A DNA stretch of 64,000 bases from Tilletia caries (GCA_032718865.1 JALUTQ010000028.1:310001-374000); one strand, 5' to 3'; counted from the stretch's first letter, positions 48,414 to 61,143 are shown. Numbers and translations: made by a program. The notes: generated by a model not told the origin, from the sequence alone.

Positions 48414-51400
48414 TTATGATACAAGTTGCACCTCAAACAGACCTCTGAAAGCGTTGCAGAGCCACAGCTTCTCCGGCACCTCCTGCGTCCCACCCTCCTC
48501 CTGCGTTTCCTCCTGTGTCTCCTCCGTCGTCTCCCCGCCGCCGTCGTCGTCCTTGTTGGAAACAAGCAACTTCAGCACCCGCTCCACGGGAATGTCCGCC
48601 TCCTCCACGATGCCCAACCGGACCAGCTCGTTGCGCAGCAGTCCAGGGAGGAAAGGCATTTTGCCCTTTACGCTGGACGATGACGGCGCGGGCGTGATCA
48701 ATTTGGTCTCGTCGCCGTTCCGGACCTCCAGCACAATATTGGCGATGGAACTCTCGGTGAGTAAGCGTTGACTTGGGTCCGAAGCCTCTTCGTCGCTGGT
48801 AGTCCAGAGGAGGCCGTCAAAGCACGACGGAGGAGGCACCTCCGTCTCGGCTGGCTCAGACGATGGAACGGCGCCATAGGTCGCTTGCAAACGGGCTGCA
48901 GCAGCTTGGTATGCTTCCCTCCGGTTCGTTTTGCAAGTGGCCATGGCAACAGCCGCAGCTTCGTCTCCACGAAGCGCCGGAAAGAGATCAATCGTCTCCA
49001 GATCCAATCTCACCGTCGGCAAACCCCCCGCTTCACCTTGCTGTTCGTAAACCACTGGGCCTGTAGGCGCGCTCGTCACCGTGACCTCGTCCTTCGCGTC
49101 GACTTCGACACGCACTCGCAAGTCGCTCGGACCCGAGCCGGAGCCATCGCCTTCCCCAATGAGCAACGATCGGCGTTCCTGAATTTCACGATGAAGCGCA
49201 TCCAAAATTCGATCCTCCAAGTCCTTGTCACTCAGTGAAGTCTCGGAGGGTACCCAGGCGTTCGGCCACGTTGACTGCATCGCCCTTCGTCCGTCCCGAA
49301 GTCGGGCGATGTGGAAGGGTAGCAGCGGTACCCTGTGAGCTACCTCCGCTTCACACTCCGCGGGCGGCAACTCCGACATCGGTGTTCGGTCCCGTACCCT
49401 TTCCAAGAAGGACGCTCGGAGGTGGGCAGGTAGCAGGCGCTGAGTCAAGTCCGCACTGTCGCCGGCTGTTCCTTCGTCCAGCTGACCCCCGAAAACCCGC
49501 ACGGTACTGAAGACGTAGTCCGGAACGCACTGAGACGATGGAGAAGGGGTTTCTTCGTCGTCCTGATCCTGTCCCTCTTCCTGGCCTTCTCTTGCAGGAC
49601 CGATGTCGAGAGGAATCACATCAACGTCCTCAAGTCCCGTCGATCGAGTAGACCGATTCGAGTCCGTACCAGCCCCTGCAGCCGCCGCCGCCCCGGATCC
49701 GCGCATCACAGCCATCTCAGCCCGCAAACCCAACATCTCAGCCTGCGCATCCTCCAACGCACCCGTCAACCTTGAGTTCTCACTCAACAACGCCGACGCC
49801 GCCGTCGTGCTACTAGCCAACAAACGGACCGAGGCCGACTGCAGCATCGACTGCCGGCGCGACACCCGTTCCGTGGCTTGCAGGAGCGGCGAGGACGGCG
49901 AGGACGAGGAGAACACGGCGCCCGTCGCATACATGTGATGATGGTTGGTAGGCGTCATCGAGTTGTAATGCGCAGCACCCGCGCCGCCTGAAGATGGATG
50001 ACTTAGAACCGGAGGTTTGATCGCCCACTTCTCCTGGAGTGTCTTCAGCTGGGACGAAGCTTCTTCAGCAACGGCCATCCATCTCTCCCGTTCCGAGTCA
50101 ACTTCGTCCCGCGCGCTCATCGCCTCTCTCGCCACGGCCTCCGCGTTGTCCCGCTCTAGCTCTAGCTGGGTCCACTTGCTCGCCATCGTCCGCATCTCGC
50201 GCTGCTGGGCCTCGTACCTCGCCTCGGTATCCGCCCAGGCCTTCATCGAGACCTGCATCTGTTCGACCTGCGCCTTCAGATTGTCCAGATCCTTCAACGC
50301 CGGCTCGTTTTGTTGCCAGAGCGCCTTGATCTCGAAAAGTTCGGTGCCCGCCGCCTCCAACTGAGAGCTCAAGGCCTCATTCGTCTCCTCCTTGCTCTGC
50401 AGCTCCACAGCCAATCTCTGCAGCTCCTCCGTGGTTCTCTTGTCCTTCTCCATGAACTGTCGAAGTCGTTGTGTAGGATTGCCGAGACGCTTGGCACGCT
50501 TGTCCGCCTCTTCCCGAATCTTGTCGCGTTCCTTACGAGAGCGATCCAGCTCGGCACGAAGAACCTTGACCTCGCTCTTGAGATTTTGTTGCTCAGCGGC
50601 AAGAACATGACTCTTGAGTTTGTCGCGATGCAGCTTGCCGATAAAGTGCAGCAGTTGACCTTTGAGGTTAAGCTCATAGTTGAGTTCCGTCCGTAGCATC
50701 AGATTCTCACGATGAACAGCAGACATGCCCCTGCTGCTCGAGATTGACAACGCGGGCGTCAACAGGGTCGCAGCGGAGAGCGACGGTCTCATGGCTGACG
50801 ATCCAGGAATTCCGTGCGGCGCCGTATCCGACTGTGCCGTCGGCGTGTTGGCTCCGCTACGCAACGAACTCTGAGCAAGCCGTTCAGCCCAGGAGGCAGT
50901 AAGACTGCCCGGCCGCGCCTCAGGGACGCCATCGGCGGTGCCCAAATAGTGGTTCATACAAACGGCAGCATATTCCTCGGTGACCGACTTCTTCCACCGG
51001 TCCGGGTTACACACTTCCCATTCGGCGCCGTGGAGGACAAGACCTTCGTGGAGCCGATGCCGGCGGACGATGTCTTTGCTGCGCTCGTGGATTGTGAGCT
51101 CGTCGATCAGGTCTTGGAAGGAGGCAACGCTGGGAGAGACGTAGTGTGCTTTCCGGAGGTAGTCGATGGGAGCTCGTAGGAATCGGATGGTGTTGGCGGG
51201 AAAGAGGCCGTAGAGGTAGGTGAAAAGGAGCGTGGCATCTGGCGCAGCGGTGTCCGGCCCATCGTATGTTGAGGCTGCAAAACAGAATCGGTAGCGGAAC
51301 TGTCAGCATTGGGATTTCTAGAGAGCAGAAATTGAAGACCCTCGAAGACTCACTCAACCGACTCCATTGAACGTCCTGCCGCAGTTGTAACCGTTTCCCA

Positions 51401-53058
51401 ATACGATCCAACTCTGTCCACTCAATATCCAGCGCCGCTCTCTGATTGATAATCTCGTCCGCGAGACTGACAGCGGATCCATTCGGCCCATCATCACCCT
51501 GCGAACCAGTATCGACAGTCATAGCAGAATCTCCCGCCGTGCTGCCCTCGGACTCCGTCGCTGCCCCCGCAGCAGTGACCTTCCCTACGCGTTCCTCCCA
51601 CCCATTCCCAAAGATGCGCCAATCTATGATCCGAGCAAAGACGGCCATGAGAGCAGGCAGACCGCCACCACCTCCGTTTGCGAACCAGGTCGGGATGTGA
51701 GGGAGGAGCATGACCGCCAACCGGGCGCCGAGGGTGATGACCGTCGTGCTAGTATCGATCTGCAAACTCATCATAACTTCGGCGGGGAGCGGGGTCGCGA
51801 TGAGGTGGTAGGCCGTCGCTGGATGTGCGCTGATGAAGGCGATCAGGTTGACCAGGACCGGGATCCGGTTCGTCGGCTCGGCAAAGCAGGAGGAGAGATG
51901 GTGGAAGAAGCGCTTTGGCGCTCGCGTGCCGAATGCTAGAACGAGAGCTTCGAGTCTCTGCGTCCAGCACAGCGAATGCTCGTCGTACTGGTCTTCCTCT
52001 TCCATCTCTTCCTCTGCTGCCTCCTCCACTCGTACATCGCCTAGTCCCTCTTGAGCGTCCTTTTCCGCCGACTTGCCCAGATTCTCGGCAGGCCCGATGC
52101 CTGACAATCCGAGTCCGCTCAGAGCGCGATGTCTTGCCATCTCCGAAGACTTCTCCCCAACTCCAAGAATGGCGCCGGACGCACTCGAATTTCTCGTGCG
52201 TACCTTTTTCGGCTCGACGTGCGGAGCACTTGCGATCTCAGCAAAGTAGAGCTGAACGATGCGCTGAGCGAAGCGGTAGAGAGTGTTGAGGTCCTTAGGC
52301 ACCCGTCGACGGAAAGCCGTCGCTGAGGACTCTGTGGTGGGCGAGTACGTCGACTCGACCGACGAGCTCGCCGTCCGGAGCGTCTCGGTAGGGCTGAACG
52401 GTGCCGGAGCACTGGCAAACGTCGAGTAAGGAGCATCCCCAATACTGCGAGCAAAGTTGCCAGCGGAGTCATTATCGATCCTAGGCCACGGCATGCTCGG
52501 AGGCTCCACATCGTGATACGCGTCCGCAGGGGCGTTGCACATCGCGTCCAAGACGAGCGCTTTGGCCTGCGCCAGGGCCCCTTCGCCCGCCTGCGAATCC
52601 CTGAGCACAGGCTTGATCAAGAAATCCCACCACTCGAGCGCAATGCACTGGTCGCTCACCAGCGGGCCCAGTTGGAAGAGCCAGCCGAGGAGGAGGGAGT
52701 AGTGCTCCGACGCATGACACTTCTTCGCCAGCGCTTGCATCTGCGGGTTGATCGCTGCGGACAGGACCTCCCTCAGCGCGGGTGGGAGAGGTCGGGTGGG
52801 CGGGATCGAGACGTCGGACACGACGGCCTGGACCGCGGACCGGGCTGCGGGCAGGTCTGGGCTGGCCATGGGGGAGGGGGCGGCGAAGACCTTGCTGATG
52901 CGGGCGTGCATGGTCGAGATGGCCGTCTGGAGCGAACGAGACAGCACAACAGGCTGGGCCGCAGCAGAGGCTGCTGCTGCTGCCGCGCTCGAGCTCGAGC
53001 TCGTGCCCACCGCAGGGCTGGACGTCGCCGAGGCGCTCATGGTCGTTGGCGGCGGCAT
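48414..53058 (-). CDS. TSC1: Hamartin homologue, subunit of the TSC complex
   Basis: Two main exons separated by an intron near 51352-51275. The first half is a helical HEAT-like domain (HYSLLLGWLFQLGPLVSDQ, RLEALVLAFGTRAPKRFF, IPVLVNLIAFISAHPATAYH). Across the intron it continues as LLFTYLYGLFPANTIRFLRAP and WEVCNPDRWKKSV, a conserved hamartin block. The second half is a long coiled coil (about residues 790-1040; LKSEVKVLRAELDRSRKERDK), interrupted by Ser-rich stretches. The order of N-terminal HEAT domain and C-terminal coiled coil matches Tsc1, which stabilises the Rheb GAP Tsc2 and lowers TORC1 signalling. The start was placed at MPPPTTMSAS (53058) because the preceding in-frame ATG would add an AHAHAHAH repeat from a microsatellite. 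The C-terminal ~400 residues have no known domain. Confidence 0.85.
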
Positions 53059-53094
53059 CGCTCCTCGTACTCGTTCGTCCCTTCGCACTTCCCC

Positions 53095-53118
53095 GTGAGC
53101 GTGAGCGTGAGCGTGAGC
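53095..53118. repeat. (GTGAGC)4 hexamer array upstream of TSC1
   Basis: Four perfect units immediately upstream of the chosen TSC1 start. On the minus strand they would encode AHAHAHAH if an upstream ATG at 53136 were used. Confidence 0.85.
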
Positions 53119-53433
53119 ACTGAGCAGAGCGAGCAAGTCAGAGCGAGATGATGTTGTTCTCTGGACTCTGACTCGATCGAAACCAGGCTGCGTTTGAACA
53201 CCGTAGGCTTAACTTTAACGATGTTCTAAGAGACTCTCCAGGGAGTCTTATAGCGTCTATGGAGTCTTATAGCTTGCCCTATGAGACCCGAATCGTGAAC
53301 GGAGAAGAACGAGAACAGTGATCCATTCGATTAAGATTGAGGATGAGCATTGAGCACCCTCTTAGCTGGAGGTGCCCTTCGAAGCCAAAGCAGAGACGCA
53401 AGCCAGGAAAATATCCCGAGCTCCCAACTCTCC
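53119..53433. other. Intergenic region between TSC1 promoter side and AsnRS 3' end
   Basis: About 315 bp. It contains two copies of ggagtcttatagc (53242-53254 and 53261-53273), 19 bp apart, on the promoter side of TSC1. Function unknown. Confidence 0.45.
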
Positions 53434-55632
53434 TCAAGGCGTCGCCCGGCCCGTCCAGCGCGGGTACAACGAACACTCCCGAACGGTGTATCTCTGCGTA
53501 ACCCAAGCCAAGAAACGCTCCACGCCCAAGCCATAACCACCATGCTCGCACGTACCGTACTTGCGCTGGTCCGTGTACCAGTAGTACGGCGCGGCGTCGA
53601 TCCCCTCATGCTTGTACGCCTCCAGCAGCTCGGCACTGTCCGACATCCTCATACTGCCGCCGACGACCTCGCCCACGCCCGGCATGAGCACGTCGACAGA
53701 CTCCGTGAAGCCTTCGTCCCCGGGGATCCGCTTCATGTAGAAGGCCTTGATCTCGCGCGGGAAGCCCGTCAGGAAGATCGGCACGTTCAGTTGGTCGGTC
53801 ATCTTGCGCTCGGCAGCCTCGGCAATGTCATCGCCAACCACGTGGTCAGAGCCGTCCTCTTTGGTGATCTTGTGCTCGTTCAGGTACGCAATCGCGTCCT
53901 TGTAGTCCATCCGCTTGAACGGTCGTTGGGGCATCTGGAAGCCGGGGTTGAGCTGGTCCAGGAGCGCCTTGGTGGTGGGGTCGGCAAACAGTTTCGACAA
54001 AGTTCCGCACATCTGTTGAAGGGGCATTCGTCAAAAGGTCAAAAAGTCTACTTTCTGAGCCGTGTCGCTGAATGTGACAAACTCACAAGCTCCTCAAGAT
54101 GCTCGAGCAACTCCTCGAACGAGATGAACGCAAGCTCGCCCTCCAAGTGGGTGTACTCGCTCAAATGACGTCGAGTGTGACTCTTCTCCGCCCGGAAACT
54201 TTCCTGAACACAGAACACGTCACCAAGCGAAGGCAGACACGTCTCGAGATACAGTTGCGAACTCTGCGTCAAGAAAGCCTGCTGTCCGTAGTAGTCGAAG
54301 GTGAACAACGTCGAGCCGCCTTCGACCTGGGTCTGGACCATGCAGGGCGGGGTGACTTCCGTCAAGCTCATGTCCTCGAACTGTGCTCGGAAGGCGCGGA
54401 GAAGGGACGCGCGGACCTTCAGAACGGCCGAGGACGTCTCGCCACGAATGACAAGGTGTCTGTTGTCCGCTAGAATCGAAGGGTCCGCGTTCTGTGTGTA
54501 TAGAGAATAGAGCATTTAGTGGGAAAAGTCCAGACTATGAGAGAACCTCGTATGCATAAAGCTCACCTCTGCAATCTGGTTGGTGAAGGCATCGTCTCCG
54601 CCGGGCGCCTTGCCGATGACCTGCCACCAGTCGGCAACCAGTTCGTGGTTGTCTGGCGCCTTCTTGCCCTCAGGCAGAGCCTTGATCGTGCCCTGAATCT
54701 CGACAGTACTCTCGAGAGTAAGGGTGATCGCGTCGTACGTCTCCGCCTATTCGATTTGTGAGGAGCAAAGGGAGAGTCAGGCATACGCGTCGAGATGAAC
54801 AGAAAAATGCGTTCTCGCGCTCTTTCGCATTCAGAGGGCACTTACCAGCTTTCCAGTCAGAACACACTGCATGTATCCGTAACCGTCGCGCAGGACAAGG
54901 AAGGTGATGTTGCTCTGCTGACGAAGACGGTGAACCCAGCCCTTGACGCTGACGCGTCGGTCGCGGTTGTTGATGCCATCTCCAATCTTGATCTGCACAA
55001 ACAAAGGGAGTCCAAAAGGGCCAAAAAGGCGGTGAGCTCCATAACGGACGCATAATAGAATAAATGAGCAAACCGCCAATCGCTCACCTTCTTGACCTCC
55101 GTCGTGGGCTTCTCCAAAACGACGTTCTTGCTGTTCTCGAGCTTCTGCGAATCTATTTGCTGCGACTCCTTCTCCTTCGCAGCGATCTCCTCAGCCTTGC
55201 GCAACTTCTTCTGCTGCTGCTCCCACAGACTCTTCGCCTTCTTCGTCGCGCTCTTTGTGATGGGCACGTAGCCGTCTGCGTCGGCTTCCGAGGCAGGACC
55301 GCCGGCTGCTGCTGCGGCGACGGCGGCGGCTTCTTCGGCGTGGGCGCGCTTGGAGAAGATGGCGGCGTCGGGGCCCTTCTTCATCATGGCGCCGAGCGCG
55401 GTAGCGTAGGGAGCTGCCTTGGAGCCATCGCCCTGCTCGTCGGAGCCCTTGACGGGGTCGATGTAGACTGTTCAGGGTGAAAAAGATAAGAGAACAAAGG
55501 GTGTGAGCGCGGGAAGTGGGGCGTGCGAGCGAGAGCGCGTGTAAGGTGCTTACTGGTGGGACCGGTGGGAGCCTGAGGGCTGATGTGGAGAGCCTCTGCG
55601 GCGGTCGAGAGCGCGTCCTTGATAGCAGCCAT
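53434..55632 (-). CDS. AsnRS (DED81): Asparaginyl-tRNA synthetase, cytosolic
   Basis: A multi-exon gene starting MAAIKDALSTAAEAL at 55632. An N-terminal Lys/Glu-rich helix (KKAKSLWEQQQKKLRKAEEIAAKEKE) precedes the OB-fold anticodon-binding domain (RRVSVKGWVHRLRQQSNITFLVLRDG). The class II catalytic domain follows: motif 1 in MSLTEVTPPCMVQTQVEGGS, motif 2 as FRAEKSHTRRHLSEYTHLEGE, and motif 3 as GGYGLGVERFLAWV near the C-terminus. The end RECSLYPRWTGRATP, with the family PR, is that of AsnRS. The enzyme charges tRNA-Asn in the cytosol. All exons are open. It is divergently transcribed from ATE1 over about 380 bp. Confidence 0.95.
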
Positions 55633-56014
55633 GGCGATGTCGAGGAAGGGAGAGCGTGGGTCGGGTCGGTGGTGATCGTGGAGGTGATGGCAGTCCGACA
55701 CAAGTGAGAGAGGCGGCCAGGAAGAAAGGCAACCGGGGCGAGTCACGAGTGGGTGGGTGAGTCACAACTGACTGATAAGACCCTGACACCCTTGAGACTT
55801 CAGCAGAGCGAGGTCACGATAAAGGTATATATATCCATGGCTTGTGCATGATAGCATCGGGCATTCTTGATTCTTGGCCCTTGGGTCTGTGCACCTTGCT
55901 CACCTTGCCATCTTGCCGTCATGCTCTCCTCTCCTCTCGAGGACAGAAGCGTGTGAGGTCTGAGGTATACACAGTCGTAGTACAGTAGCGGAAAGCTAGC
56001 TGAAGGAAGGAAGG
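55633..56014. promoter_or_regulatory. Divergent promoter region of AsnRS and ATE1
   Basis: About 380 bp separate the two start regions. A tatatata-containing stretch at 55827-55836 could serve as a TATA element for either side. The rest has no recognised repeats. Role inferred from position. Confidence 0.5.
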
Positions 56015-57905
56015 ATGAGAGTCAGTCTCGTTGCGGTAGGAGGTCAGTAGCTGACCATCGTCTCTGTCTTTGCCTCCCCACGCTTTCCAAGTTCCAGCCC
56101 TGCTCATCATTCATTCCATTCTCTCTGTGTACTCCCTCTCCTATCAGGTTCCTCATCGAGCTCATGCGGCTACTGCTCGGCCCCAGGAGAGCGTGCCAGC
56201 CAAAAGACGTCCAAATCCTTCTACCTCTTCACCTACGCCCTCGACCCGGAAGCATACCAAGCCCTCATCGACGCAGGATGGCGTCGTTCAGGTGAAGTCC
56301 TCTACAAGCCGGACAACTCCAGAACATGCTGCCCTCAACATCCCATTCGACTGCCCATCGAAAGGTTCAACATATCCCGGAGTCAACGACGTGCGCTCAA
56401 GTCGCTCTTTTGGGAAGTCCATGCGCCGGAGGATGGCACGAGACCGATGAAGAAGCGCGGAGACGATAATGATCCTTTTGATCTCGAGTCGTTTTGGCTC
56501 AACACCGAATGGACTTCGCAAGATGAGCATCGGAAAGCAGGCGGAACTACAGACAATACAGAGGGAAACAGCTGGTATCGGTTTCCAAAGCGACGAAGAC
56601 TGGAGGTGAGTTCTGAAGCCAAAAGAGTCCTATTGAGCAGTGAGCCTGAACGCCGTCGGCTGATGAAGATCCTCTTAATACGACAGATCACTCTCCATCC
56701 CGCTTCGCATACGGAGGAAAAGTTCCAGCTCTACAAGCGATATCAGACGACAGTGCACAAGGACGAGGAAGCAAAAATAACACATGACTCCTGGAAACGA
56801 TTTCTTGTCAGGAACAGCTTCGTACGTAGTTTTACAATCGCAGTTCTTCCTCGCCGAGTAGAGGGAGGGGTAAACTCACTGAATTTCGATCTTTTTTGGT
56901 CCTTGTAGCATACTCAAAGCGACGTTGATGACGCTGGCCCGGTCGACGTGGACAGCAACGATCCAATACCATACGGCGGTTATCACCAGGAATGGAGACG
57001 TGAGTTCCTTTCCCCTCGTCAAAATTTTGACCCCCGAACCCAGACTGACCTTCCGCTCCTCTCCCATCCAGTCGACGGCGAGCTCATCGCCGTAGGGGTC
57101 CTCGACATCCTCCCTCTCTGCGTCAGCTCCGTCTACCTCTTCTACGAGCCCGGTTACGAACATCTCAACCTCGGCAAAGCGAGTGCGCTGCGCGAGATCC
57201 ACCTCGCTTCGCAGCTCCGACGGAAGAGGGGGATGGAAGGGGTGCGGTATTACTATTTGGGATACTGGATCGCTAGCTGTCAGAAGATGGTGTATAAGGC
57301 GGAGTTCCGGCCGCAGAGCGTTTTTGATACTGTGCGTACCCTGTTCCTGTTACAAATGTCTTGTTCGGAGCGTGCTGACGTGTCTCTGCGGTCGTCCGTT
57401 CAGGCCACGAACCAATGGCAACCGCTATCAGAGGTCAGGCCAGCCATCGACGCCGGAGTCCGCTTCGACTTCTCTTCGCCGCAACCAACCCGCCACGCTC
57501 CAAGATCTGCCACCGATCGAGAAGAGGGTACCAAACCCATTGCAAACGATGACGACGAGGAAGAGGACGAAGAGCCATTCTCACATCAAATACCGACACC
57601 ACTCCCACCGGGCTGGGAAGACCCCAACACCATTTCTACTTCAGACACCCTCGTCCTGATCCAATCGAGATTCTCCGATTCAAGGATCAAGCCTCTCGGG
57701 GTGAGTGTGCTCCCCATGTCCCACCGTATATGCTCTTTACCCGTTGTTGCAAAAGTATATGTGGCGTTGCTGAACCCATCTCGCCCCGCTCCTTTCGCTT
57801 TGGCAGACGACTTCTCTCGCTGCGGATACCGAGACGGTCACGAAGCTCAGAGCGGCCAGGTCGGCGTTGGCTGGGCTCTCACGCTTGTTCGCTTTCATAC
57901 CCTGA
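56015..57905 (+). CDS. ATE1: Arginyl-tRNA-protein transferase
   Basis: The N-terminal domain starts at SSSSCGYCSAPGER (56153 on), with the conserved CGYC cysteines, then SKSFYLFTYALDPEAYQALIDAGWRRSG-type sequence and TCCPQHPIRL, the second Cys pair. The C-terminal GNAT-like domain reads VDGELIAVGVLDILPLCVSS, YLFYEPGYEHLNLGKASALREI and YYYLGYWIASCQKMVYKAEF, diagnostic for ATE1. The protein ends at 57905 after an intron in the tail (LG then TTSLAADTETV). ATE1 adds Arg to N-terminal Asp, Glu or oxidised Cys and so creates N-degrons. The first exon is uncertain: an ATG at 56015 with an intron 56045-56150 keeps the frame but uses a GTCAGT donor. Confidence 0.88.
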
Positions 57906-58252
57906 TTTCGGGCGGTCCTTCCCAAGCGTCGCAATGAATCTGACTGGCATTCTGGAACGCTCGCACACACGACTTGAATATCGTGCGTTCTCATACAGAC
58001 GGCTCAAAGGACAAGACACAGACCAGAAAGGCGCGAAAGAGATATTATCCTTGCTGTTCATAGACAGATACAACATAAGACCAGTATGGGTCAGAGAGAG
58101 ATAGAGAGGCACTGGGATAAGGGAACGATGGGCACTACAAGACGGAAAGATACGACTCCGGAGTCCGGAGAAGAAAGTGAGAACCAGATTTCTATAATTT
58201 GCGTTCAGGAGGCGAAGAACGGCTTGCGTTGCGAGTTAGACGATGCTTGCGC
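57906..58252. other. Convergent intergenic region
   Basis: About 350 bp between ATE1 and the GT8 gene, which face each other. 3' untranslated sequence only, as far as I can see. Confidence 0.4.
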
Positions 58253-59580
58253 TCACTCGACCTGAGGCTCGTCCTTGATGTTAGGCAGAATAAGCTCGTT
58301 CCAAAGTTCCTCCGAGACCGACGCGCGCGTAGGCTCGACCCGACGGTAGGTATCCCACCACCATCGATGGGTGTCCGCGAATTGCACCGTGGAGTCCGGG
58401 AGCGGGTAGCCTGATGACCATGGTTTGCTGTGTGCGGTGGTCACGAGGAACGTTCAGCCCGGCCCAGCCCTGCTCTGGAGTGGAACGAAGAAGCCTGTAG
58501 GGGAGAGAGACTCACTTCAGGATATAATGAATATTCCGCACCTCCTCATCCCTCCACATCTCCGGATGACACTCCCTCGTCGGCTTCAACGCGTTATAAA
58601 TCCAAGGCAACGCCACGAACCCGTCCCCTTCGAACCACTCCGCCAAAAAGTCCTGATCGGGGAACCGGTACTCCGCGACTTTGGGGTCGGTCTGGATTTG
58701 GTGGATCATGGCGGACATCGTCGATGAGGAGGGGTGGATGACTACAAGGCCGCTGTTGAGGAGCTTGTAGGTTGGGGGGGAGGTGGGTGTTATGGCTGTT
58801 GGGGTGGTGAGACAGGAGGGATGCCGCTGGGGCGTGAAGGCGCAGTTGGCAGGGATCCTAAACACACAAACCAAACCCATATCCGAACAGTCAGCTTTAC
58901 CCCTTCCACTCCCTCGAAAGTTAAGAGACAAAACTCACCAATCATCAGGGTACGTCCCGATCTTATTCGGATTACACGTACACGCAAACCCAGCCGCGAT
59001 CTGATGCGCGCCCAGGGGCAACTCATCAACGAGCTCGTCCATGTTGCGTCGGACGAGCATGTCGCTGTCGATCATCACGACCCGTTCGAACTCGTCGAGC
59101 TCGAAGGCGCGCAGCTTCGTCCAGGCTTCGGTGAAGCGCTCGAAGGCTTGGCTCTGTGAGGTCGGAAGGGGTGATGGTCAGCTAGACGGACCCCCGCCAG
59201 GTCAGAAACGAAAGGAGGGGAGAAAAACTCACAGTACTCTTCTGACCCGGCAAAATAGGCTGCACCTCCCTAACCTCACACCCCAGCTGGACAATCACCT
59301 CCCGCGCCCGGTCCGAGAGCGTCGAGGTGACCATGACCACAAGCGGGTACTTCGACGCGCTGTCCCGGAGCAATGACTGGGAGAGCACGACGAGGCCGGG
59401 CAGGTAGTTGTCCCGCGTGAGCAGGGTGGCCCAGCATGCTTTGCGCTTTTGGGGTTTGTCTGATGTTATTGGGATGAGGCTGGTGGCTGTATCTGCTCCC
59501 GCTCCGTTTCCATTCGTGTCGTCGGCGGCGGCGGCGGTGGAGACGTCCTTCTTGACTTCGTCGGCTTCAGTTCGAGACAT
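58253..59580 (-). CDS. GT8 family glycosyltransferase (glycogenin/galactinol synthase-like)
   Basis: Four exons. The start MSRTEADEVKKD is followed by a Ser/Thr/Ala-rich leader, then ACWATLLTRDNYLPGLVVLSQSL, the first strand of the GT8 nucleotide-sugar fold. Exon 2 has LRAFELDEFERVVMIDSDMLV, with the DxD metal-binding motif. Exon 3 has LLNSGLVVIHPSS and FPDQDFLAEWF, and the last exon begins NKPWSSG, the usual C-terminal KPW block. The family transfers sugars from UDP- or GDP-sugars with retention. The architecture is closer to galactinol synthase/glycogenin-like proteins of fungi than to LgtC types. There is no signal peptide or membrane helix, so it is probably cytosolic. The acceptor cannot be told. 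About 330 residues. Confidence 0.82.
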
Positions 59581-60013
59581 GCAAGCGGAGAGAGAGAAGA
59601 AGAAGAGAAATTTGGGATTCAGTTGGCTGAGCTAAAAAGCGGGTAACAGATTGAGGGGGAGGGGGGAGGGGACGCTGGGGAGAGAGAAACAATTGCTTGA
59701 GGGGGCGGGGGGGGGGGGAAAGGTGGTATACAGAATGTCGACTTCTGTGCCAAGGGAGTGTAAAGTCCGGAATGGCTTCTAGCCTTGGTAGAAAGCTGGT
59801 TCGACGGGGAGGGATTCGAGAAAGAAAAAAATGCGAAAGGGACGATGGGGAAGGTGAAACCGAGAGAAAGGGGGAAAGCGAGAAAGTTGAAGAACTGGGG
59901 ATCGACTTCTGTGCTAATCCTCGAAACCGAGGGGGAACATGAAGGAACCTCTCTTCCCCGCGCGTGTGGGAAGCGGGGATGGGACAGGAAGGCAGGATAG
60001 CGGGAGAAATGGT
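59581..60013. other. Intergenic region with G-rich tract upstream of the GT8 gene
   Basis: About 430 bp. A series of G-runs at 59654-59680 is followed by 12 consecutive G at 59707-59718. On the minus strand this is a C-rich tract 70-140 bp before the GT8 start codon. A G-quadruplex is possible on the plus strand. The rest is purine-rich without a gene. Confidence 0.6.
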
Positions 60014-61143
60014 TCAGAGGTTCGACTGACCGATCTTAGACGCCTGTGGGACGTCGGCGGGAGCACTGTCGGACTGGGAGACGGGCGACGCGCCTGACTG
60101 CGAAGTCCGCTTCAGGATCCAGCTGAACAAGAACGCGACGAGATGAATAAATTCAGAACGTTACACTCAAGGTTTCTCCTTTCCCCTCTCGTGGAGTGGA
60201 GTACTCACCTGATGCAGTAGTCGAGGAAGACAATCTTGTCGTTTCCGGGCTCGTTGTGGAGCTCATGGTAGTACTCCGGCCAGGCCTTGTACTCCTTGTC
60301 GGTAGCCTTCACCTTCTCAACAAACTCCTTGGACCCCTTAGGGTTGGTGATCAGGTCTGCCTCCCCGTGGGTGACGAGGACCGGCTTTGATTCGGGCCAG
60401 GCCTGGTAGTCCTTGTTGAGGATGGCAAGCCCACCGGTGAGGGGACCGTAGATGGACTTGAGGAGGACGTCGGTGTCGCAGTACTTGTCCTGGCGGTTGT
60501 CCTCCTGGACGGCCTTGTCGCGTGAGAGCTGTTCCGGCTTGAGGGGTGCACGGTGACGGAGGAACGGCAGGAGTGTTATGGCTGGCTTAGCGAGCAGGGG
60601 CAGAATGGCCGGAGGTTGGTCGATGAGACGGAGCCAGGGGCCCGTCGCGATGACACCGCTGACGAGGTCGAGAGTCTGTGGAGCGGGGTAGCCGAAGGTG
60701 CTGCCATTGCGGGTCATGAAACCGAGGACGAGACCTCCTCCCATGCTGTGACCGACAAGGTAGATGGGGATCTTGTCCTTGCCGTACTTGTCATCGAGCC
60801 AAGCGCGGTAGTTCTTGAGCATGAACTCGATGTCCTTGAACTGCTCGAGCCATGTGGTGTTGGAGTAGTCGCGACGCGGGTTCGGGCCGTCCTTGGCGGT
60901 CCGACCGAAGCCGCGCTGATCGAAGCCGAAGAACTCGATGCCCTTTGAGGCGTAGTAGTTCCCGACATGTGTGAAGCGGGAGCAGTGCTCGATGTATCCG
61001 TGTACGAGGAGCACGGCTGCGCGTGTCTGCTGGTCTGCGGGGGGCGAGAAGCGCTTTGCGAAGAAGCGGACGTTTGGGCTGCCGCCGTCTTCGATCCAGA
61101 GATCCTCGACGCTGCCGGGCTTCGCAATCTCGATTGTCGCCAT
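60014..61143 (-). CDS. Monoglyceride lipase-like alpha/beta hydrolase
   Basis: Two exons (61143-60209 and 60122-60014) give 347 residues. The nucleophile elbow is GHSMGGG (near residue 130) in IYLVGHSMGGGLVLGFM. The oxyanion region is VLLVHGYIEHCSRF (near 45), and FGFDQRGFGRT follows as in monoacylglycerol lipases. The catalytic Asp lies in VLVTHGEADLITN and the His in YYHELHNEPG. This set matches the Yju3/MGLL family, which hydrolyses monoacylglycerol to glycerol and fatty acid, often at lipid droplets. The last exon adds a Ser/Pro-rich tail (SGASPVSQSDSAPAD). The gene is divergent from SNW1 across 301 bp. Confidence 0.92.

Noticed and set aside
48426..51179. Long open frames on the plus strand across the TSC1 coiled-coil region
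   Set aside because: They mirror the minus-strand hamartin exon, have no family motifs and show the composition expected of antisense shadows in GC-rich DNA.
55633..56014. AsnRS and ATE1 as a functional pair because both deal with aminoacyl-tRNA chemistry
   Set aside because: Divergent placement alone is weak evidence; ATE1 uses Arg-tRNA, not Asn-tRNA, so I treat the neighbourhood as chance.
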